Source: Colimorpha sp045597945 | GTDB taxonomy: Bacteria; Bacteroidota; Bacteroidia; Bacteroidales; P3 | Assembly: GCA_045597945.1 (NCBI GenBank) | Contig: JAZLLD010000013.1 | Span: forward strand, 1-16,366 | Direction: 5' to 3' | Length of the DNA stretch: 16,366 nt | In this document: one piece after another, positions 1 through 6,977 of the stretch | How positions within the stretch are numbered: the first letter of the stretch is position 1 | Layout of the letters: each line of letters starts with the position of its first letter | Made by a program: the position numbers and the translations under genes | Notes under the pieces: model-generated | Database searches by the model: none | What the model saw: the letters and a program-made list of their open reading frames with translations, nothing else | Told to the model about the DNA's origin: nothing

Positions 1-80
1 CAATGGTCATCGAAGGCAAACGCACAATGGTGGACGGAAGCCAAGGCGACTACTCCGGCACCCTCCACAAGGTGCAGTAA
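1..80 (+). CDS. C-terminal end of an unidentified protein (5' part outside window)
   Basis: An open frame enters from the left edge and ends at TAA 78-80, giving 25 complete codons that finish in GTLHKVQ. A strong terminator follows 21 bases later, which supports this as the true end of a transcribed gene. The fragment is polar and too short for me to assign a family. The start and most of the protein lie outside the window. Confidence 0.6.
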   Translation, partial: MVIEGKRTMVDGSQGDYSGTLHKVQ

Positions 81-101
81 CCACCTCACCCCATCTCTCC
101 C

Positions 102-134
102 AAGGGTGCCAGCCTCATACGCTGGCACCCTTTT
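102..134 (+). terminator. Rho-independent terminator after the left-edge gene
   Basis: A perfect 12-bp stem (102-113 with 121-132, AAGGGTGCCAGC on the left arm) closes a 7-base loop and runs into TTTT then a C-rich tail. It lies 21 bases after the stop codon of the left-edge gene. The T run is short, but the stem is strong. Confidence 0.85.
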
Positions 135-185
135 CCCCCCCATCAAAAATACAGATAAAATGATGCCTATATGAAGAAAAATGTG

Positions 186-193
186 TAACTTTG
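186..193 (+). promoter_or_regulatory. Orphan Bacteroidota -7 box TAACTTTG
   Basis: TAACTTTG matches TAnnTTTG exactly and continues as GCA, as at other promoters here. I see no TTTG about 19-21 bases upstream, so the -33 element is weak or missing. No protein-coding gene follows on this strand for more than 1.6 kb. If active, it would transcribe the structured region after about position 200. Confidence 0.45.
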
Positions 194-199
194 CAACGT

Positions 200-513
200 C
201 TTTCAAAGCAAGAGCATAGGCCAAGTTTCACTTGGACTATGCCGAGCAAACAAGACGTCTTGAGTGAAACTCAAAAACTGAAATTAGGCGCAAAGTGGCA
301 ACTGCTGGAGTGCTGAGTGGTTTGAACGTTTTCCTGCGCTCTGCGCCACACTCTGCCCCGCGCCGAGCCTCTCCACTGGAGAGTGCTCGCATATTCGATA
401 AATGAGGCTGTAAAAGAAGTTAAATAACCTAAAAGGAGGAATAAAGGGTTAGCTCCACTTCGGTCGCTGGCCATAGCAAGCTCCTCTTCGGTCGCTGGCC
501 ATAGCACTATGCC
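200..513 (+). other. Structured gene-free region, candidate non-coding RNA or repeat element
   Basis: This stretch has no credible gene but much secondary structure. A hairpin spans 214-242 (GCATAG and CCAAGT pair with ACTTGG and CTATGC around one G-A mismatch, 3-base loop). A perfect 12-bp palindrome CAAGACGTCTTG lies at 251-262. A G+C-rich hairpin spans 364-389 (GAGC, then CTCTCC, loop ACT, GGAGAG, GCTC). A bulged hairpin spans 497-513. AAGGAGGA at 433-440 looks like a strong ribosome-binding site but no start codon follows at a usable distance. A -7 box lies just upstream; no clear terminator is visible. It could be a non-coding RNA or a dispersed Bacteroidota repeat. Confidence 0.35.
451..506. 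repeat. 28-bp tandem duplication, two copies
   Basis: Copies at 451-478 and 479-506 are head to tail and differ at one base (A457 versus T485). Both contain TTCGGTCGCTGGCCATAGCA. The unit length is not a multiple of three and the repeat is in gene-free DNA, which argues against a protein repeat. Confidence 0.9.
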
Positions 514-534
514 ATCTTTAGGTCAAAAAATGAA

Positions 535-555
535 TTTATAGAACCCACCTATAAA
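535..555 (-). terminator. Possible weak terminator of the minus-strand barrel gene
   Basis: TTTATAG (535-541) pairs with CTATAAA (549-555) around a 7-base loop. Read on the minus strand it overlaps the stop codon of the barrel protein gene and is followed by an interrupted T run (TTCATTTTTT). The A+T-only stem makes it a poor terminator. Confidence 0.3.
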
Positions 556-1766
556 ATGTAGCGCATGTAGAGGCCGAAGGCTATATCGAGGCCACTTTCT
601 TGCACATCGTAATAGAATTCCGAATCAAGGCCAACGTGGAACTGAGTGCCGTGCTGCCAATCAATAGCAATCCTGGCTGTGATCATCTGCCTGTCGGCAA
701 CGACATAACTGGGCTTGTGCCAGCTGATACTTTGGAAAAGATAGCTTCCGCGTGGGGCAATGAACTGATGGCCATACCAATATCCGGCCTGCAGAATCAA
801 ACGCATTGGCATTGCAGGAAAACAAAGTTGCTCGCCATTTTTTCGGGTCGTTACATGGATAGGTACCGAGTATGAGATTTGGGGCCATAAACCCCAGCCA
901 TTATCAAAAGCCATGCATTTTGTGGGCGAGATATCTTGATAGAAGAATACAGGTAGGTCAAGAGAGAGTGACGATACTCGCCGGAGCGTGAAGCGGAGTG
1001 CCACACTCTCGGTGAACAGCGATTGAATACATGTGTCCAGTGCCGTAAACTGGCCGCCGCGATGACTGCCCAAGAAACTGAAAGGAAGAGAGATGTTGAA
1101 TCGAGAGGCAGCAGTAGACTCAGGCCGGGACTGATAAAGAGTCAAGACGTTGCTCGTGCCCATGGTAAAACGTTCTTGCTTAGGCTGCCACGGCTCAAGC
1201 AAGTCTTCCCAGTTGATCCAAGTATCTGACAGCAGCGATTTGCCAGACCAACGGATTTGCATGCCCTCTTCCTGATGGTCGTAAATCCAACGCTCGCGGT
1301 CGTACATGGGCTCATACAATCCATGTGCCAAGCCGCCATTGATAGTGCCCATGACAATGCGCAAATGGTCTGAAGGGCAATAGTTAAAACTCACTACAGG
1401 ACGCCAAGAATGCAGTCCGTCATACCCAGCAGCACCGGCTAGATTCACACCGAGGGTGAGATCGGCAAACCTATTGATTCTGCGACTGGTATAGGGCTGG
1501 ACGAAATAGCCCAAAGCCGTGTAGCCACGAGTATTGGGCAACGAGAACTCGGCATCGCGCATAAAAGTGGTGACATCGACACCCACATGCCAACCATGGC
1601 AGTTGGCCGACTGAGAACTAGGGGTGGGCAACATTTGGAGCTCCATTTCATAGGAGTTCAAAAAACGGTGGCCTACCGCAAAAGTATCAATCAGTAGGTC
1701 AAACTCCTGGCCCCAACCAGGAATGCATAAAGCTATAATTGCGAATAAAAACAATCCTTTTTTCAT
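549..1766 (-). CDS. Predicted outer membrane beta-barrel protein of unknown function
   Basis: A 405-residue protein. Residues 1-19 form a signal peptide (MKKGLFLFAIIALCIPGWGQ, cleavage probably before the Gln). The rest alternates polar and aromatic residues, with many short strands such as ALGYFVQPY and RLILQAGYWYG, and ends in GLYMRYIL, as expected of an outer membrane barrel. I recognise no named family and no enzyme motif. It faces the TonB-type receptor gene across a 100-base divergent gap, so the two may be co-regulated, but nothing proves a functional link. The start at 1766 is supported by the signal peptide. A -7 box lies only four bases upstream of the start codon, so the message is probably leaderless. 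Confidence 0.75.
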   Translation of the reverse strand: MKKGLFLFAIIALCIPGWGQEFDLLIDTFAVGHRFLNSYEMELQMLPTPSSQSANCHGWHVGVDVTTFMRDAEFSLPNTRGYTALGYFVQPYTSRRINRFADLTLGVNLAGAAGYDGLHSWRPVVSFNYCPSDHLRIVMGTINGGLAHGLYEPMYDRERWIYDHQEEGMQIRWSGKSLLSDTWINWEDLLEPWQPKQERFTMGTSNVLTLYQSRPESTAASRFNISLPFSFLGSHRGGQFTALDTCIQSLFTESVALRFTLRRVSSLSLDLPVFFYQDISPTKCMAFDNGWGLWPQISYSVPIHVTTRKNGEQLCFPAMPMRLILQAGYWYGHQFIAPRGSYLFQSISWHKPSYVVADRQMITARIAIDWQHGTQFHVGLDSEFYYDVQESGLDIAFGLYMRYIL

Positions 1767-1770
1767 GGTG

Positions 1771-1778
1771 CAAAGATA
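1771..1778 (-). promoter_or_regulatory. -7 box TATCTTTG abutting the barrel gene start
   Basis: On the minus strand TATCTTTG ends four bases before the ATG at 1766. Transcripts in this phylum begin a few bases after the box, so the predicted start falls at or next to the start codon. No clean TTTG is seen 19-21 bases upstream; that area is A+T-rich. Confidence 0.6.
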
Positions 1779-1866
1779 CTACTTTTTTGTGAGATAAATA
1801 TTTTTTTATTTGTGCAATTTATATAATAAAAATAGTACTTATTAGTTAAATGATAAAAATACGATT

Positions 1867-4524
1867 ATGGAAATGAAATACAACACCCCTCTGAAAGCAA
1901 TTTCATTGCTACTTTTTCTTATAATCACATCTCTTGCCATGGCCCAGCCCGGCGGTGGGTTCGGTGGCGGGAATCGCCCCATGGGACATCCTCCGGTAGA
2001 CGGCCGCGGACGCCCCTCTGCTGCCGACATGGAACGCATGCGCAAGCAATGGGAAAGCATGAAAGCTGCCGAGCAAGCGCAACAAGTGAAGCAAAAAAGG
2101 AGAGTTCAAGAAGGCGACTTATTCAAAGTTGTTGGCACCCTGCAGGACAGCACCAACAACGAGCCCATACCTTTTGTCAACGTGGCCATCCTCAGCGCTG
2201 AAGACTCCAACTTTGTCAAGGGCGGCATTTCCGACATCAATGGCGTTTTCGAAATCCAGCATGTTCCCCAGGGCAACATGCTGCTACGTGTTTCGGCCAT
2301 TGGCTATAAGAATATTATGGTACCTTTCTCGGTGACCAACAACACGGCCATGGGCACCATTAAGATTGCGCCCGGAGCCACCCAGCTGAAGGAAGTCAAA
2401 GTTACGGCCGCACGCCCCCTCTATGCCATGGATGGAGAGAAACTTATCTACAATGTGGCCGACGACCCCACTATCCAAACCGGCACCACCAGCGACGCAC
2501 TCCAGAATGCCCCTGGTGTGGAGGTTGACATCGAAGGCAACATCACACTGCGCGGTGTGTCGAGCGTCGAAATCTGGGTCAACGACAAGCCATCAAAGCT
2601 CACTGCAGAAAACCTCAAGACCTATCTTGAAACATTGCCCGCAAACGCATTGGACCGCATCGAAACCATCACTAATCCTTCGGCAAAATATGCCACCAGT
2701 GCCGATGCAGTCATCAACATTATCACCTCGGCCTACATCAAGAGCAACCACTTCATCAGCTTTGGCCTGAACGGTGCCACTCAACCATTTGTTTCGCCTT
2801 GGGTTTCTTACACTTGGGCAAATGAGAGACTGTCTGTCAACCTATATGCCAGCGGACGCTACAACTATTCCAACAACAATGGTTGGCGCGAGACCACCTA
2901 TAGAAGAGACAATCCTGCCGAAGGTTACGACACCACAGCAACCGAGAGCTACAACGACACAACTTTCAGCAAACGCTTGAACGGCAACATTTTTGCCAAC
3001 ATCAGCTATGAGATTGACAGCATGACCAACATTGAGTTCATGGGCAACTACAACTATAGCTACAACACTAACTTTAATGCCCTTGACCGCAGCCGCAACG
3101 ATTTCCTGAACAATTTGGCATACAACTATGTAGACACCAACGCCACTCACGGCAACAACGGTTTCGGACGTTTCGGCATCGACTACACCCACAAATTCAA
3201 CAAGATGGGCCACAATATCCGCACCAGCATCCACAACAATATCAGCAACGGATTCAGTGAGAACGACTTTGTAAGACTCTACAACACCACCTACACCTTA
3301 GGCCAGAATTACGATAAGTGCTACCTCGACAACAACAAGAGCAACAATTTCAGTACCGATGTACGATACAATCTGCCCATCAACGAAAAATCGGAATTTT
3401 CTTTCGGCTTAGAATACGGTAACGACTATACCGCAAGAGATTACAAAGTATACGATAACGCTTCGACAACTAATGACCTGGACCTACTGAGAAGCTACAA
3501 TTTCTTGGACTACGAGAACTCCGCAGAGGCCGATGCTGAATGGACTCGCCGCATTGGCAACTTCACCCTGGAACTGGGATTGGGTGCAAAATATGAGCAC
3601 ATCGACTTCAGCTATACCGGCAGCGAAGCATACCCATTCACTAACGACGACACTGTGTGCAACTTTCTCACATTCAACCCATCAATCCACCTCTCCTATC
3701 GCACCCAGAGCATGCACAATTTCAAGGCCAACTATTCATTGCGTATGCGTCATGCTGGCGAAAACGACATTACCACCTACAAGCGTTACACCCTTGACAG
3801 CTACTCTCAGGGCAACCGCAACCTTGTGGAATCCTACTCCTACACCCACAACGCCGAAATCGGCTGGAACAAGTTCTTCATGCGATTTGGCAACATTGGC
3901 CTTGAAGGCTACGCACGCTACAGTGCCAACGAAATTGACAACCTGACATCTTCTACCGAAGACGACGACCCAATTTTGAACCGCATCGTTCAGTTCACGG
4001 TTCCTTACAACATGGGCAAATCCTACCGCATTGGTGGTACGGCTTTTGTCACCTACCGCCCCAGTGGATTCTTCAACGCCCGCCTCTATGCCAACATCTA
4101 CGACTACGGCTATGTGCTTGAGCAGCCCGGCAAGAGCCCAATCGAGAACTCGCGCCTATCCTGGAGCCTCAGATTGAACACTTGGGTGAAACTGTGGAAC
4201 AAGTACCAAGTCTTTGCTTCCGCAAACTACACCTCCCCCACCATCAGCCTAGCCGCCGAGCGCTCAGCAAGATACTTCCTGAACTGCGGTGTTCGCGCCG
4301 ACTTTTTCAAGCGCAAACTTTCTGCATTCGTGAACATCCAAGATATTTTCAACTGGGGAAAGAAAATCGGTTCCGGCTCTAGCAACACCAACCCCTACCT
4401 GCTCAGCACCGGCAACAGCTACACCCTCAACAGCCGATATATCTCTGCCGGCGTAACCCTCCGATTCGGCAAGATGGAACTCGAGAACCGCTCCAAAGAA
4501 GGATCCGAAGAATCCAGCCTCTAA
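1867..4524 (+). CDS. TonB-dependent receptor-like outer membrane protein (CarboxypepD-regulatory domain, plug, OMP_b-brl_3-type barrel)
   Basis: An 885-residue protein with a signal peptide at 1-26 (cleavage after AMA). A Gly-rich then charged stretch (28-80) is followed by a carboxypeptidase-regulatory-like beta-sandwich (about 87-165, ending near VSAIGYKNIMVPF) and a plug-like domain (about 190-290, with NAPGVEVDIEGNITLRG and ETITNPSAKY). The remaining 590 residues are a Tyr/Asn-rich barrel typical of the outer membrane beta-barrel family 3. Such proteins sit in the outer membrane and either import large substrates with TonB energy or act as receptors; the substrate cannot be told here. No SusD partner is adjacent, so it is not a standard polysaccharide utilisation pair. 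A second Met at codon 3 (1873) is an alternative start. A weak promoter may be TTTG 1809-1812 with TAGTACTT 1833-1840. A strong terminator follows. Confidence 0.9.
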   Translation: MEMKYNTPLKAISLLLFLIITSLAMAQPGGGFGGGNRPMGHPPVDGRGRPSAADMERMRKQWESMKAAEQAQQVKQKRRVQEGDLFKVVGTLQDSTNNEPIPFVNVAILSAEDSNFVKGGISDINGVFEIQHVPQGNMLLRVSAIGYKNIMVPFSVTNNTAMGTIKIAPGATQLKEVKVTAARPLYAMDGEKLIYNVADDPTIQTGTTSDALQNAPGVEVDIEGNITLRGVSSVEIWVNDKPSKLTAENLKTYLETLPANALDRIETITNPSAKYATSADAVINIITSAYIKSNHFISFGLNGATQPFVSPWVSYTWANERLSVNLYASGRYNYSNNNGWRETTYRRDNPAEGYDTTATESYNDTTFSKRLNGNIFANISYEIDSMTNIEFMGNYNYSYNTNFNALDRSRNDFLNNLAYNYVDTNATHGNNGFGRFGIDYTHKFNKMGHNIRTSIHNNISNGFSENDFVRLYNTTYTLGQNYDKCYLDNNKSNNFSTDVRYNLPINEKSEFSFGLEYGNDYTARDYKVYDNASTTNDLDLLRSYNFLDYENSAEADAEWTRRIGNFTLELGLGAKYEHIDFSYTGSEAYPFTNDDTVCNFLTFNPSIHLSYRTQSMHNFKANYSLRMRHAGENDITTYKRYTLDSYSQGNRNLVESYSYTHNAEIGWNKFFMRFGNIGLEGYARYSANEIDNLTSSTEDDDPILNRIVQFTVPYNMGKSYRIGGTAFVTYRPSGFFNARLYANIYDYGYVLEQPGKSPIENSRLSWSLRLNTWVKLWNKYQVFASANYTSPTISLAAERSARYFLNCGVRADFFKRKLSAFVNIQDIFNWGKKIGSGSSNTNPYLLSTGNSYTLNSRYISAGVTLRFGKMELENRSKEGSEESSL

Positions 4525-4547
4525 CACACTCCAACCTGCATAAAAAA

Positions 4548-4577
4548 AGAAGAGGGCGGCCATGCCGCCCTCTTTTA
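4548..4577 (+). terminator. Terminator after the TonB-type receptor gene
   Basis: GAGGGCGGC (4552-4560) pairs with GCCGCCCTC (4564-4572) around loop CAT, extended by A-T pairs outward, then TTTT. An A run on the other side means it could also stop minus-strand transcription, though no minus-strand gene lies close. Confidence 0.9.
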
Positions 4578-4781
4578 GCATCTACACCGTTCATCTTCAC
4601 CTAGACACCAACCACGAAATTAATTAAGGCTCTAGTTTGAAATGGCTGGACAGCGGCAGCCCAACACTTTTCACTCAAGATATAATAATGGCCATGTTGT
4701 CTATCCAACTAAGCAAAAGAGTTCTCTTCTAAAACTGAGAATAACGACCTGCACTTAGGAGGCTATTCTAATTTTGGATTA

Positions 4782-5046
4782 TACATTTTACATTTATGGA
4801 TATCTAATTTGTTTGCAACATAATATGAATGACAAAATGCAAAATTTACATTTGATTTGTAAAATTTACATTTTTGAGCAGCAAGACCGAATATGGAAAA
4901 AAAGTATAATGGATTTTACATGTATAATTTCACGAAGTCTGCATAAAAACAATTGGCAACTAGATATTTGACGAAAAATGTAAAATGTAAAATCCATTTT
5001 AACACATTATCTGACCCCCAGTATTCACCGAGAGCATTTTACATTT
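4782..5046. repeat. Cluster of seven TTTACAT/ATGTAAA words, including a 14-bp inverted repeat
   Basis: TTTACAT occurs at 4787, 4845, 4865, 4915 and 5038, and its complement ATGTAAA at 4978 and 4985. AAAATTTACATTT is repeated exactly at 4841-4853 and 4861-4873, a 20-base period. AATGGATTTTACAT (4908-4921) is an exact inverted copy of 4985-4998. The sequence is A+T-rich, so some words may arise by chance, but the long exact matches are harder to dismiss. Possible meanings are regulator or recombinase binding sites, or a decayed repeat element. Confidence 0.55.
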
Positions 5047-5119
5047 CACACAACCATGTAGCCACAAATTCGACTTTTGAACCATTCCTACACCTACGCT
5101 CCTAAGGACGGGACTAGAT

Positions 5120-5141
5120 CGGGCCTTCAACGGGCCTTCAA
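5120..5141. repeat. 11-bp tandem repeat CGGGCCTTCAA, two copies
   Basis: Copies at 5120-5130 and 5131-5141 are identical, and a third begins as CGGGAG at 5142. It sits just left of a chain of small hairpins. Confidence 0.85.
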
Positions 5142-5145
5142 CGGG

Positions 5146-5244
5146 AGTGAGATGAAACTCACTTTTTGCCACGCAGAAAAGCCGCAACGTCAGTTGCTCT
5201 ACAAAACCTGATGGTTCCAGGTTTGCCAAGAATTGAAATTTCAA
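5146..5244. other. Chain of four small hairpins, candidate structured RNA or repeat element
   Basis: Four short inverted repeats follow one another: AGTGAG/CTCACT (5146-5163), GCAAC/GTTGC (5184-5197), AAACCTG/CAGGTTT (5204-5224) and the palindrome TTGAAATTTCAA (5233-5244). The spacing is compact and no gene is credible here. No promoter or terminator of its own is evident, so a repeat element is as likely as an RNA. Confidence 0.3.
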
Positions 5245-5303
5245 CAATTCAGTTCGCTCGCAAAACTCAGTCATATACTATACGAGAACCTTAATAAAAA
5301 AAG

Positions 5304-5333
5304 AAAAGCCACAATTTAATTGTGGCTTTTTTT
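5304..5333 (-). terminator. Terminator of tRNA-Gln
   Basis: AAAAGCCACAAT (5304-5315) pairs with ATTGTGGCTTTT (5319-5330) around loop TTA. On the minus strand it follows the tRNA within a few bases and runs into T-rich sequence. The flanking A and T runs would let it act in both directions. Confidence 0.9.
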
Positions 5334-5334
5334 G

Positions 5335-5405
5335 TTGTCCAACCAGGACTCGAACCTAGACTGGCTGATCCAGAGTCAGATGTGCTACCATTACACCATT
5401 GGACA
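5335..5405 (-). tRNA. tRNA-Gln, anticodon CUG
   Basis: Read on the minus strand this is a 71-base tRNA. Acceptor arms TGTCCAA and TTGGACA pair fully, the discriminator is A, and no CCA is encoded. The T arm is CTAGG-TTCGAGT-CCTGG. The anticodon loop is CTCTGGA with anticodon CTG (plus-strand CAG at 5371-5373), which reads the glutamine codon CAG. The outermost pair of the anticodon stem (T with C) does not form; the other four pairs do. Promoter and terminator flank it closely, so it is a single-gene transcription unit. Confidence 0.93.
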
Positions 5406-5454
5406 ATCTGCTGCTTTCTTTGGAATCACTTCCCTTATCTCTCGAAAGCGGGTG

Positions 5455-5485
5455 CAAAATTACAACTTTTTTTTGAATTGACCAA
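5455..5485 (-). promoter_or_regulatory. Promoter of tRNA-Gln
   Basis: On the minus strand, TTGG (5485-5482, one change from TTTG) lies 19 bases before TAATTTTG (5462-5455). The element from the -33 box through GCACCCG is nearly identical to the promoter of tRNA-Phe at 9762, which supports both calls. Confidence 0.85.
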
Positions 5486-5677
5486 GTTTTTTTTGACTTT
5501 TTTTTATTATAAACTGATTTTCAATAGAATATTTTTTTCAATAGACCAACGACATGAGCTAATTTTGACCAATAAAATCCATTAAAATATGATATTTTTC
5601 GCAATAATTTAAGCAAAAAACAACATACAGCACACAATAAATTATATTTTAATTCGTTACATAAAAAAAAGACAAAC

Positions 5678-6010
5678 ATGAAAAGATACTGCCAAACACT
5701 GACCCTTGTTAATGACGAGGAATTAATACATAAATATGTAGAAGTACATTCAAAAGTATGGCCGGAAGTCATGGCCGGACAAAAAGAAGTCGGAATACTT
5801 GACATGCAAATATTCCGATTCGAGAACCAAGTGTTTATGATTTGCGACACAATCGACGATTTCGACTGGGAACGCGACATGGCCAAATTAGCCAAGCTGC
5901 CCAGGCAAGCAGAATGGGAGGCGTTTGTTGCCGAATACCAAGGATGCGACCCCAATGCGCCATCTGACAAAAAATGGCATTTGATGGAGAAAATCTACCA
6001 ACTCATTTAG
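5678..6010 (+). CDS. L-rhamnose mutarotase family protein
   Basis: A 110-residue protein matching the usual size of the L-rhamnose mutarotase (RhaM, DUF718) family of small dimeric ferredoxin-fold enzymes that interconvert the alpha and beta anomers of L-rhamnose. Visible family marks are MKRYC at the start, HSKVWPE at 24-30 (His24 aligns with the His of the HxxxWPE motif in RhaM), the central strand ILDMQIFRF (40-48), Trp80, and the C-terminal KKWHLMEKIYQL. It is cytoplasmic, with no signal peptide. No rhamnose or fucose catabolic genes are nearby, so the true sugar may differ and the gene is an orphan here. It converges on, and overlaps by eight bases, the membrane protein gene on the other strand. 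No clear promoter was found; TATTTTTC at 5593 is a weak candidate. Confidence 0.85.
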   Translation: MKRYCQTLTLVNDEELIHKYVEVHSKVWPEVMAGQKEVGILDMQIFRFENQVFMICDTIDDFDWERDMAKLAKLPRQAEWEAFVAEYQGCDPNAPSDKKWHLMEKIYQLI

Positions 6011-6497
6011 CCAATCTTCTCGCATGCCTTTGGGCCTGTTTTTCCTTGGCCTCGACCTCACGAACATCCCACTCCGAGGCCGGGATTTGCATTGCTCTCT
6101 CCATGATTTCCGGCACAGTAGGGCGAGGATCCTCGCGCCAGCAGTGAGACTCGAACTCGGACAAGGCTGCAGGATACTCATCTTTAAGCTCTTGGTATTG
6201 AACATAGATCTCACGACCGAAACTTTCTTCGTCAGCCCAACGGTCGGACTTATATCCCTGCCAATATTTCTTGAAATCAAACCACACAGCCACACCCCAA
6301 ATCGACCCAACAGCCCAAACCACAGCAATCGTGATATACAAGGCTCTTAAGAATGGAACTGCCCAGAACTGCAGAGAACGTATGAACAATATACTTGCAA
6401 TTCCTATCAGCACAAGGAAAACAAAGAAAAAAATCAACAACTTAAACAAGTTTGTCTTAGTAAAAGCCTCAAGCCTCTTCTTACCATTACTTTTCAT
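6003..6497 (-). CDS. Two-helix inner membrane protein of unknown function
   Basis: A 164-residue protein. A basic N-terminus is followed by two hydrophobic helices (about 18-39 and 49-73) and a soluble, charged C-terminal half rich in Glu and Trp that ends in a basic tail (KEKQAQRHARRLAK). By the positive-inside rule both ends probably face the cytoplasm. I do not recognise the family. The start at 6497 keeps the basic leader before the first helix, and a -7 box lies 19-26 bases upstream. Its last eight bases overlap the tail of the mutarotase gene on the opposite strand. Confidence 0.75.
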   Translation of the reverse strand: MKSNGKKRLEAFTKTNLFKLLIFFFVFLVLIGIASILFIRSLQFWAVPFLRALYITIAVVWAVGSIWGVAVWFDFKKYWQGYKSDRWADEESFGREIYVQYQELKDEYPAALSEFESHCWREDPRPTVPEIMERAMQIPASEWDVREVEAKEKQAQRHARRLAK

Positions 6498-6515
6498 ATA
6501 ATATTAATGTATTAT

Positions 6516-6523
6516 CAAATTTA
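6516..6523 (-). promoter_or_regulatory. -7 box TAAATTTG before the two-helix membrane protein
   Basis: The minus strand reads TAAATTTG, an exact TAnnTTTG match ending 18 bases before the start codon. No TTTG is seen at the usual -33 distance. Confidence 0.5.
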
Positions 6524-6848
6524 TCAAGTCAATTGCCTTCCCACCGACAACCCAACATTGCCTCGCGCCACTTCTCCAGCCTAAAAACACAGCTGAACCC
6601 ATAAAACAAATAATATAACGCAACCAAATTAAAAATATTGTACAAACTTTTTCAAGGATTTCCCAATAGCCGACAAATTCAACCGACATAGATATGCTCA
6701 TAGAAGAAGAATCCTACTAAAACAAAGGGAAAAGAGAAAAGCGAAACCGAAAACAAACAGTTTCATAAAAAAAAATTAACGTTCCGGCCGCAAAGCAAAT
6801 AAAATAATGGATTCCCGAGCATCTGTTGAAAAAAAAGTTGAAAAAATA
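6524..6848. other. Gene-free region between divergent units
   Basis: About 325 bases between two outward-facing promoters. A 65-codon minus-strand frame here (6504-6701) has one hydrophobic stretch but overlaps the -7 box of the next gene and has no recognisable family. I see no other feature. Confidence 0.5.
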
Positions 6849-6879
6849 TTTGCCACATAAAAAAAAAGTCGTATCTTTG
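6849..6879 (+). promoter_or_regulatory. Consensus promoter for the small protein and lipoprotein unit
   Basis: TTTG (6849-6852), a 19-base spacer, then TATCTTTG (6872-6879) followed by CAA. Both elements match the Bacteroidota sigma-ABfr consensus exactly. The predicted start near 6886 leaves a leader of about 90 bases before the first gene. Confidence 0.9.
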
Positions 6880-6897
6880 CAACATTAAACATAGTCC

Positions 6898-6922
6898 ACA
6901 CAATAGCTATATCCTATTGTGT
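6898..6922 (+). promoter_or_regulatory. Hairpin in the 5' leader
   Basis: ACACAATAG (6898-6906) pairs perfectly with CTATTGTGT (6914-6922) around a 7-base loop, starting about a dozen bases after the predicted transcript start. It is not followed by a T run, so it is not a terminator. It may stabilise the message or bind a regulator. Confidence 0.6.
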
Positions 6923-6977
6923 CGCAATGCTTTAAAAGAAATTAATTATTAACTAAAAACTATTCAAAAAAAACAAA

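Larger units (their letters stand above)
4581..5300. other. Gene-free region with repeat words and small hairpins
   Basis: About 720 bases without a credible gene. 4581-4780 holds nothing I can identify. 4782-5046 carries the TTTACAT word cluster. 5120-5244 carries an 11-bp tandem repeat and four small hairpins. Short open frames here have no recognisable domains and overlap these repeats, so I do not call them genes. Confidence 0.6.

Noticed and set aside
433..440. AAGGAGGA ribosome-binding-like site
   Set aside because: No start codon follows at a suitable distance, and genes here do not use such sites.
271..507. 78-codon minus-strand frame
   Set aside because: It runs through the 28-bp tandem repeat and G+C-rich hairpins, has no recognised domain, and its composition follows the repeats rather than a protein.
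2842..3234. 130-codon minus-strand frame rich in Val
   Set aside because: It is the shadow of the Asn/Tyr-rich barrel codons of the receptor gene on the other strand.
4841..4873. Possible CRISPR array from the repeated AAAATTTACATTT
   Set aside because: There are only two exact copies, 20 bases apart, with no spacer-length units and no cas genes.
4999..5274. 91-codon minus-strand frame left of tRNA-Gln
   Set aside because: It covers the tandem repeat and hairpin chain and has no promoter box or known domain; it more likely reflects a repeat element.
6504..6701. 65-codon minus-strand frame with a hydrophobic stretch
   Set aside because: It overlaps the -7 box of the membrane protein gene downstream, has no family, and could arise from A+T-rich sequence.
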